From assembly GCA_002077065.1 (NCBI GenBank), contig NAJO01000013.1:930001-994000 (forward strand): DNA of 64,000 nt, written 5' to 3'. Below the pieces are notes generated by a model. It had not been told where the DNA came from. It was given only the letters and a program-made list of their open reading frames with translations, and ran no database searches. A program made the position numbers and the translations under genes. Shown here piece by piece: positions 55,728-64,000 of this stretch; position 1 is the first letter of the stretch, and each line of letters starts with the position of its first letter. This stretch comes from Cryoendolithus antarcticus. Taxonomy: Eukaryota; Ascomycota; Dothideomycetes; Cladosporiales; Cladosporiaceae.

Positions 55728-57903
55728 GTTCGCAGTGGTGAAACCAAAAGTCCAGTGCAACACAGCGTACTTCCACCGCAAACCGCCCGTAGTTCTACCA
55801 GCACAGGATCCGCCAGGACTAGATCAAGTCGTAGCTTGTGGAGAGGTGGATACCAGATCGTACATACGGTGACGCCCAGGCCAGGCACAAGATGCACCCC
55901 TTCCTCGTGCACGCGAGCGCCCGTCCGCGGCAATCGAGCCACCAGATTTGAGTTCAGGTTGACCTCTTGTCTCACCTCGAGCTACCAGCGGAATGTTGGG
56001 AGAGGATTCGCGCTCTGGCCTTTCAAGTCCTTAGCACGACTTTACCCGTGTTTTGCGGGCTCCCATTACTCGCAGCGGCAGAGAGAATGCCTGTAGGTGG
56101 AAGTTCCCGAGGTGACATGGCGCAAAGTGGAGAGGAAGTTAGCGGAGGTAAAAGATTCGGGGCAGACCGGGCCAGGGCGCGACTTGAGCTTAGCGCCACG
56201 GTGGCAGTGGTGCTCGTGTCAGCAGCATGGGGTAGCTGTTGAGTTGCTGACGTCGAGTATGGTACCTAGGTATACGCACGCATCCATGTGGCACAGCATT
56301 GCGGGCAGTCAGCCTTACACTGAGGACAGATCCGCCCGTGTGGTAATATCGCAGACTATCGCGCAAGAGAAATAACGTGGCCGTGACTCGCAGCGCGCAT
56401 CATCAATCTGAGACAGACTTCCGGTCTAGCGAGGCCGGCAGGTGGACGCCAGTCACGTGAATAAGCTCAAGAGGTGGATGTTCGATCCGTTACACGCAAC
56501 GTCGGAGCTCGCTCCACTATCTACACTACCTGCCGCGAAGGATGCCGCCACGTTCCCGCTCGTCAAACCGCGATGCTGGGAGTACAGTACCTAGACGCCT
56601 GCTCGAATGGAACCTCAGCCGAAGTTTTTGGTGCTTGAAATCATCAAACACGTCTCGCTACTGTAGATGTGTAGATGGACTTAGGTATTGCGTCGGCCAA
56701 GTTCAGCAATCGGCTCAGTCAGTCGAGATAGGCGCATATCTGGATGCGCGTATGTGCACACAGAGCCTACCTGACTCGGCCGCTATGGCGATCATCGATT
56801 AGAGTCGAAACAGGGCTGATCCAATAATACTGTACCAATCGTTGGTGTGAGCGCTGTGGTTGGCAGAAGATCAGAGTTGCACAAGTCGCGGGTCCCTGGC
56901 TAATGCTGTGTCGCACCCGACATTGCGTTGAGGCATTATTCGCCTAGCGATCATCATACACACAGTACATATTACACCTGCATGCAACCACAACGTAGCG
57001 CATATTACCTGGTCACGCACGTGCGTGCACCCATGCTGGACATCGCTACCAATGCGGATCATTGTCCGACATGCATCGCCGCGTTTTGGCCGTCTTGGAA
57101 CGTGCTGCACATATGTATCTCATGGCGTAGTCCATTCTTGCGCTTCACATCGATTCAAATGACATCTGTCAATGGCCGGGTAGTGAAGGTGCGGAAGCGA
57201 TCGACCGCTATCATACTTTCTTGGCCACTTAGAAATGTCGAAGACCACTGCGCGGCTCGACCTCCCCGTCCCTAGTTTGCATACTGCCAAGAGAGGGTCT
57301 TTCCTTCGGTTCCACAGAATGCGGCAATTGGACAAAGCTTTTACAGCAATGATATCGTACAGATTAGCAAGTTTAAGAAAGCAGTTAGCGACTCCCGTTG
57401 CACCACTGGACACGAAGCTTGGCTCCACGATGGGAGATCACCATCAGAGTCTCTCGCGCGACATGGTCGCTCATGCAGAGGTACTCGGAAGCTTACGCTG
57501 CAACACATTCACCAATGTCAATGCGCTAGGCTATACACGACCGTAAACGCATCAAGCACTAGCGAGACAACGTGGGCGGCGTCTGCAACTCGCGAAATCC
57601 TTGGTTCCGTCGGGAGAAGACGTGCCGTGGCCTTCTTTCGCGGGCCTCTGGCTGCAAATGCCGGCCCTCAACCCTGTACGTCTTCACCTGTGTGGGGCAC
57701 GCCGCACGCACCGCAGGCGATGCCACACGGCCCGCTGACCTAACCACTCTCCGGGTGGACCTGGGCCCTTCATCACTGTTCGAGCTTCCCTGTAAGTCGT
57801 TACTTTGAGGCTCATGTCTATTTCGTCGATTAGATTTCCCCTCCATCCCGAACACTGTAGACTTCCATTGTCGCATTCTCGTACATACTTTGTCTCCGCG
57901 TGA
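55728..57903. other. Gene-free interval, about 2.2 kb
   Basis: The longest stretch without a supported gene, between the divergent starts of the rhodopsin-like gene and the permease. Open frames (for example 57235-57546 plus) have no motif. No tRNA boxes, long repeats or transposon features were seen by eye. Confidence 0.45.
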
Positions 57904-59749
57904 ATGGAGGGCCACAAGGAGCCGGTCACGATGCAGTCATTCTTGGGTGACAACGCCAGCACCGATGAGGTGACAGCAGAGAAGGTTGGCGGCAATGCCA
58001 ATGACCAGCATGACATGGTGCGCATGGGAAAGAAGCAGGAGACGAGGCGCAACTTTCGATTCGTCACGATATTCGGCTTTACGATGGTATTGGTATGTAG
58101 CTTGCTGGACCGTGTCTGACGAGCTCCTACTAACAGCATCCATGAAAGATGGCAACTTGGGAGGCTCAATTCAGCGCGTCGATTTTTGTTCTGATAAACG
58201 GTGGCACTGCTGGCGCAATCTGGATGTATCTGGCTGCTTTCATCGGTTTCCTACTCGCAATCGCATCAATGGCTGAGATGGCTAGCATGGCACCTACTAC
58301 TGGCGGACAATACCACTGGGTCAGCGAGTTCGCGCCTCGCAGCTCGCAGAAGATACTGTCCTACGTCGTTGGCTGGCTCTGCGTGCTAGGCTGGCAAGTC
58401 GGCAACACCGCCATTGCTTACCTCGCCGGAACCATCATCCAAGGTCTTGCGAAGCTGAACAACCCGGATTACAACGCGACTGCATGGCAGGGAACACTCA
58501 TTGTGTGGGCAGTCTTGACCTTCAGTATCCTTTTCAACACATTTTTCGCTGCGAAGCTGCCCCTGCTCGAGGGAGTGGTGCTTGTCCTGCACATCTGCGG
58601 CTTCTTCGCCATCCTCATCGTACTCTGGGTTCTTGCCGACGTTTCGCCCGCGCGCGAAGTGTTCACAACGTTCAGCAACGGAGGGGGCTGGAGTTCGCAA
58701 GGTCTCAGTTGTCTGGTCGGTATTCTGTCGCCTGTCTTTTCCTTCATTGGACCGGATAGTGCTACCCACATGTCCGAGGAGTTGCGCGACGCCTCGCGCA
58801 GCTTGCCTCTTGCTATGATGTGGACCGCTGCCGTGAATGGAGCCATGGGTTTCGTTATGATTGTTACCTTCTGCATGGTCATCGGAGATTTACAAACTGT
58901 TTTGAGCACGCCGACTGGCTACCCATTCATCCAGGTATATATTGAAGAACGATACTCTGATCGAGGTCAATGCTAATTATTTTTAGGTCTTCTACAACAC
59001 TACGCATTCGCTTGCTGGCACGTCAGTCATGACCGCCATCCTGATTATCATGTTGCTTTTCGGCTGCGTCACCAACTTTGCCACGTCCTCCCGCCAGCTG
59101 TGGGCTTTCGTATGTGTCCCTTGCGACTTGATATTCGAGTCCCTTCTGACAGCTTCCAGGCGCGTGATAAAGGCACTCCTTTCAGTGGCTGGCTCTCTCA
59201 CGTCCGCCCGGGCATGGCTATTCCGCTCAACTCGATCATTTTCTCCTACGTGTTCTCGATGCTTCTGGCCCTGATCAACCTGGGCAGCGCAGTCGCCCTC
59301 AACATTATCACCTCGCTAGGCACCGGTGCTTTGCTTATCTCCTACATCATCTCGATCAGCTGCATCATCGTCAAGAGGATGAAAAATGAGCCGCTGCTGC
59401 CGCGCCGATGGAGTCTGGGCAGGTGGGGCATGCCGATAAATATCGCGTCGGTATTGTTCCTTGGACTGTGAGTTGAGCTCTCTAACAATCAGAATCACCG
59501 ACACATGCTGACAGTGCTTTCAGGTGCTTCATCATGAACTTCTTCCCCCTTTCGCCCATCGACCTCACGCCTGTGTCGTTCAATTGGAACATCGTCATTG
59601 TAAGCAGACCCTCAATGATCCGCTTAATCTTTACCACTAACAACATTCAACAGTTCGCCGGTGTCCTTATCCTTGCTGCTGCATACTACGCAGTCAAGGG
59701 ACGCAAGGTGTACGATGGCCCTGTTGCATACATCCGCAAGGACATATAG
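57904..59749 (+). CDS. Amino acid/choline-type permease, APC superfamily (525 aa)
   Basis: Six exons (57904-58092, 58149-58934, 58987-59109, 59160-59467, 59524-59599, 59654-59749) give 525 residues. N-terminal cytosolic region, then FRFVTIFGFTMVLMATWEA, LINGGTAGAIWMYLAAF, ASMAPTTGGQYHWVSEFAP (family loop), SFIGPDSATHMSEELRDAS, NFATSSRQLWAFARDKG and RRWSLGRWGMPINI. It belongs to the same fungal GABA/choline permease group as 31016-33006 but is not its close duplicate. The substrate is unknown. Exon 4 begins at the conserved ARDKG-x-P-F-S segment. Confidence 0.9.
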
Positions 59750-60461
59750 ATAAGACTTGGTTCTGTGACGGCTGTACTCTTGTTTGTATTGGGTGGAGAT
59801 TTAGCACCGAAGAGAGAAGGCTGGTCGTCTACCTCAGGATGCATGCGGCCACAATCAATCTGATCAGATCGGCTTGTTCAGCGTGCCTGACTTCACATTG
59901 CCACATCACTGCCAGATGACATGTGCTCGTGCTCGCTGCAACGTCTGTGTTCTAATATTCGTGAGCTTCTTCCTTGGCTTACCACGGGAAGGTGGAGCCA
60001 AGCCACGGCAGCAGCGTGAACCGCAATACCATGTCGAGTCTTGTACATCTTGGTTTAGTCCCCATGATAGCATTGTCTGCTCGCCATCATGGGCGTATTG
60101 AGTTTGCCGTCTTCTACGATTACCAGCATGCAGCATGACCGTCCATTCCAGGACAGAGTAGAGTTCACCGCCGCCCAGCCAACGGCGTCATGCAGCTCGT
60201 GGCGCTTGGGTGTGACTACACTCGAGCTCGGCACACAGCGACCTCACACAGCTCTCGGGCAGCTTTTTGTCTTAGACAACTCGGCCGACTATCCTGGAAG
60301 CCTTTTGTCGAGTGATCAGCTTAATCGGGGTTGCGCTGCGACCGACTATCATACTGACACACTTCCGCACACACCAGAGGCAAAACACAGCACGGTATTA
60401 ACCGTGACTTCGGTCATCTGCTATACACCTTACGACCAACAGCCCCGAGACTCCTACGGCC
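59750..60461. other. Intergenic, 712 bp
   Basis: Between the permease 3' end and the App1-like gene, same strand. No gene recognised. Confidence 0.4.
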
Positions 60462-61747
60462 ATGGACTTCTTTAACGAGCTTACTTCCCAAGGCCGCCGT
60501 GCCCTCGTCGATGCCACTTCCTTCGGCGCCATCGAACGTAGCAGTCCATGGAGTCCAGACGTAGATGCTGAGCTCCGCCACGCTATGCCAGACCTCTTTG
60601 ATCGCTTCCCGATAAATTGGCCTTGGACTCCCGTCAAGCCCATAGACCCGGCTCTGCACTCTGTTTGGATCCTTGACAACACAGCGTTTCGTGACTCGAA
60701 TTCAGGATGGAAAGCCGAGTTCGTGGCCGCATACTTCATCAAGAACTCTGGCAAAGATGTCTCGCGGGTCGTGAGTACTATTCTTGACTTTGTGGATCTA
60801 AAGGCGGACGATGTGACAAGGCAGAGGGTGGCGAAGAGATTGCAACCCTTTGTCGACACGGTGCTGCCAAAGAGGACGATCGATGTCAGCGTGGACGGAA
60901 AGGCAAGACTGGAGCTCGGGCCGAGTAGTCAGAGTGGTATCAGCTCCAAGGTGTATGATCTGGAAATGCAGTACGTTGCTGGCATCGAATCTATGGAGTG
61001 GCATGACTGACACCACGCAGACCGTCAGCGCCTGCCGTACAAACTGCGGCCCTCGACCTGCCTCCCCCATTCGGGCTGCCAGCCACAACGCACTTCGCTG
61101 CACCTATAGGATGGGCAATACTCTCGGACATTGACGACACGATCAAAGTCACGCAAACACCTTCACCCGTCGGCGTCCTGACTAACACATTCTGTGTCGA
61201 AACACCTCAGCCCATCCCAGGAATGCCAGAATTGTACGCGCATCTGAATAAGCTACTGGCAGCAAAGAACCCGAACGACGAGTCGCCACCCTTCTTTTAC
61301 CTCAGCGCCTCGCCCTACAATCTCTACCCGTTCCTGCGCACATTTTTGACCACCAACTACCCATCCGGTACTACCATCTTGCGCGATGCCTCGTGGCAAA
61401 ATCTAGGCGGTCTGATCACCTCCCTCTCCCAAGGCACAAATGAGTACAAGACGGACCGCATCACAAAAGTGCACTCCTGGCTTCCTGGACGCAAATTCAT
61501 ACTCATTGGTGACAGCACGCAGTCAGATCCTGAGGCTTACGGCAATGCAGCCAGAGCCTTCCCGGAGTGGGTCGGAGCGATCTTCATCAGGAAGGTCACT
61601 GGCATTGCGGAGATGAACGAGAACGAGAAGAACTCGAGTGTGAGGTTCGAGAAGGCTTTCAAGGGCGTCGATAGGAGATTGTGGTATGTGTTTGAGAAGC
61701 CCGGTGAGGTAGCGGAGAGGATCGAGGGGATGATGGGGGGCAGCTGA
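60462..61747 (+). CDS. App1-like phosphatidate phosphatase domain protein (411 aa)
   Basis: Two exons (60462-60970 and 61021-61747) with a 50-nt intron. The DUF2183/App1 catalytic motif DIDDTIKVT, of the DxDxT type used by HAD-like phosphatidate phosphatases, lies at about residues 204-212 in WAILSDIDDTIK. Other blocks are FFYLSASPYNLYPFLRTF, HSWLPGRKFILIGDSTQSD (with the acidic GDS-x-Q-x-D) and PEWVGAIFIRKVTG. Yeast App1 acts at actin patches and dephosphorylates phosphatidate to diacylglycerol. At 411 aa it is shorter than yeast App1 (about 590) and lacks its long Pro-rich tail. No membrane segment. Confidence 0.9.
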
Positions 61748-62318
61748 TGAGGATCTTGATGATATATACGAGTCGGCCATCTATCGATGAACTTGTGTTC
61801 ATACTCATTTTATCACACAAGGCGCTGTCTCAATTAGGTTTAGCACTCTGTTGCGTGTGAGGAATATGTATTAAGATCTTCGCGATCAAGACAGGAAGTC
61901 GTTTGGTGGTATGCTTCCCGATAGTCTATGCAGCGAAACCGATGTGTTGTTGAATAGCATATGTTCATCACTTTGTCATACCTCTGTCAAAGTACTCATT
62001 CTCACTCTGGCTTAGTCCAACTCATATTAGGGTCTCAAGGGAGTGAGTACGTATCGACACGCTTTTCGCTTGATGCTATCGGTCCTCCGATTAATATGGC
62101 GTTTGTTCAGGCGGTACGCAAGGCGCGTTCAGCACCACGCCTGCCATGTGCTGCACAAATCTTGCAGATCTACGACAGAATCATAGCAGCCTTGCATGCT
62201 ACGTTCGAAGTGCGTGAGACACGTCACAAGATATGGCATCGCTGAGGCTAACATGTGAAGTCATACACCATTGCGGGTTTCTGGTGCTCGCCACAGTCGA
62301 GACCGAACAACGTGCGGC
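61748..62318. other. Intergenic, convergent, 571 bp
   Basis: Between the 3' ends of the App1-like gene (plus) and the secreted protein gene (minus). No gene recognised. Confidence 0.4.
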
Positions 62319-63637
62319 TCACTCGTACGTCGGCGGCGAGAGGAAATCCGCTACGTCGCCGACCACGAATCCAGCCGCAGGCCTCACGATGTAATGGTCC
62401 ATTTGGCCATTGCATGCCGCGTCCGCGCACGGATAAGTCCATGTTGTGCACAGCGAGGAACTGTAATCGTAATCGACGCCGAAGACGTATCCGCCATTCC
62501 TCACCTGGTCCCGATATGCCTGCAATGATGGGCTGGAGAACGTGCTCTGAAAGTCCCCTCTAGCTGATCTGCGGGCTCCGCAGGTATAGCGGACAGTGAA
62601 TCCATCCGTGTTCTTTTCGGTCTGGCCACAAGGGACGGTGGAAGGTATCGGACTGGCTTGCTGGGTATTCGTAGATGTTGTAGTCACAATCGTCGTGGAG
62701 AAAACCGTCTCGGTCCGCGTGAGCGCGCTCGTAGGTGGCGGGGCCATCACGACGACTGACGTCCAGATTGTAGCAGTGACGGTTCTGCGTTGCATTAGTA
62801 TGTGCAAGTCATGATTCGACAAGGCGACTAACCCCTACGCTATATTCGTGGCGGTCACACTAGTAATAGTGGTAGCAGGAGTCCTCACAGGGATGACTGG
62901 AGTATTTGTGACTGTTGTAGTTCGCGGTGTCTCCAAGCATGTGCAGACGCCTCCGACGAAGGCTGACGCTTGTTTCTGTAGGCTGCTGAGCTGTGACGCC
63001 TTGGGATCAAACGCCCGCGCGGTTAGAACTGCGCTCGTGACTGTTCTCGTGGAAATGGTCGAGCCCATGAGAGAGTAGACATGGTTTGGAAAGGCTGTTC
63101 CGGCGCTTCGTACTGTAAGCATACCATCGCGTTTGACAAAGATTGTAGCAATGACTGTACCGGTGGAGGTGCTGATGTCCTAAAAAATTGTGAGGTCGGA
63201 GAACACTGTGTGTCGAGGATGTGGGTACACCTACGATTCCGGTAGTCCTCACATCCAGTGTGACAGCCTGATCAGGCGTCTGCGTGCTCGTAGATGTCAA
63301 AGTCACTGTACTAGGTGTGACACTGGGAAATGTCAGTGTTCATACAATTGCAACGGCTTCAGGAGACGGGCGTGATTGACACAGTAGTGACTGTAGTTGT
63401 AACTTTGCTCGTTCCTGCGATGTACGTGACCGTCGACGCTGGCGCTGTACTGGTACAGGTCTGCACGGGCACGGGGTAGTTTTGAGAGCACCATGACTGT
63501 GCTAGCGAGTAGGTCTTGAGGGCAGACGCGAGAGTCGCGCTGAGACCCGTGCAGGTTGTGGATGCAGGACATGAAGCCGTGGCGAATGTACCAGAAACGA
63601 CAGTGGAGAGCAATAGAATAGTCTTCGAGGACAACAT
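62319..63637 (-). CDS. Secreted Ser/Thr-rich protein of unknown function (383 aa)
   Basis: Four exons (63637-63381, 63322-63235, 63179-62839, 62784-62319) with introns of 58, 55 and 54 nt join in frame to 383 residues. The start is MLSSKTILLLSTVVSGTFAT, a signal peptide with cleavage probably near ATA-S. Then a Cys-containing segment (SCPASTTCTG, SWCSQNYPV), several Thr/Val-rich stretches likely to be O-glycosylated, and a C-terminal region of about 110 residues with six or so Cys (GFTVRYTCGARRS, SSLCTTWTYPCADAACNG). No GPI-attachment tail or known domain is visible. The likely role is a wall-associated or extracellular protein. I do not recognise the family. Confidence 0.75.
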
Positions 63638-64000
63638 GATGATGTGGAATATGCTCAAGCGAATGGCTGCAGATTTACTTACTCGAAGAGAACGCAGTCG
63701 GGGGTAACCAACGTTTGTGTACGGGTTTCATGCTCTGCGGTCAAACAATAATCATCTCCGCGCACATTTTGTGGCTGGCTGTGCATTCAGATGCCATGAG
63801 GCTTTGAGAGAAGCTGGAGGGGTCGCGCTAAAGCCTGGACAGGCGGCACATTCTCCTCTGGGGTGTAGACTTCCGGCTTTGTGAAATAGACTATTGCGGG
63901 GTTCAATCTAGAAGACTTGCGTCTTTCCGGAGAGGCGTGATGTGTGGTAGCCAGACATGGACACGAAGGCTGGTTGAATGTCTAATACGGTAGGAGCTGC
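63638..64000. other. Upstream region to the right edge, 363 bp
   Basis: Presumed promoter of the secreted protein gene. No further gene start is visible before the window ends. Confidence 0.4.

Noticed and set aside
55967..56242. Frame reading LELPAECWERIRALAF, resembling an F-box-like start
   Set aside because: It has no ATG at its start, the similarity covers only a few residues, and no further domain follows.

Overview
The window looks like chromosomal DNA of a filamentous ascomycete (Pezizomycotina), most likely a dothideomycete. The reasons are gene density (about one gene per 1.8 kb), many short spliceosomal introns (mostly 48-75 nt) with GT..AG ends and CTAAC/CTGAC-type branch sites, and fungal-only families (Pezizomycotina GH16/GH43 architectures, fungal rhodopsin-like membrane protein, Hpc2, Nab3, Tsr4). 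I infer this from protein recognition and splice signals, not from a database search. I see no rRNA, tRNA, CRISPR array or intact transposon.

Layout. 1-5.1 kb: the start of a mitochondrial thioesterase-like gene running off the left edge, divergent to a LYR protein (ETFRF1 type), then a SAM methyltransferase and mitochondrial ribosomal protein uS2m. 5.1-15.8 kb: a large unrecognised protein, a LamB/YcsF (PxpA) protein, the HIR subunit Hpc2 and a sugar transporter. 16.0-18.8 kb: a tandem array of three related small cysteine-patterned proteins, the least explained feature here. 19-30 kb: Hop2, rhomboid Rbd2, Gaa1, a membrane-anchored GH43, a four-exon 66-residue protein, serine hydroxymethyltransferase and an ICT1-type release factor. 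31-48 kb: an amino-acid permease, a YMC-type mitochondrial carrier, an NTF2-like gene with a premature stop, Nab3, RPAP1, a prenylcysteine-oxidase-like flavoprotein, threonyl-tRNA synthetase, Tsr4, eIF3k and a 2-oxoglutarate dioxygenase-like protein. 49-64 kb: a GH16 (Crh-type) gene with two premature stops, an anion:cation symporter, Asf1, a rhodopsin-like membrane protein, a second amino-acid permease, an App1-type phosphatidate phosphatase and a Ser/Thr-rich secreted protein.

Most genes are unrelated housekeeping functions. Loose functional groups are histone chaperoning (Hpc2 and Asf1), mitochondrial translation and import (uS2m, ICT1-like, carrier, ETFRF1-like, thioesterase-like), cell wall and GPI biology (Gaa1, GH16, GH43) and nutrient uptake (four transporters). 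No biosynthetic gene cluster is apparent. Exon boundaries were derived by hand from splice consensus, reading frame and conserved residues; every multi-exon model quoted closes in frame, but none has transcript support.
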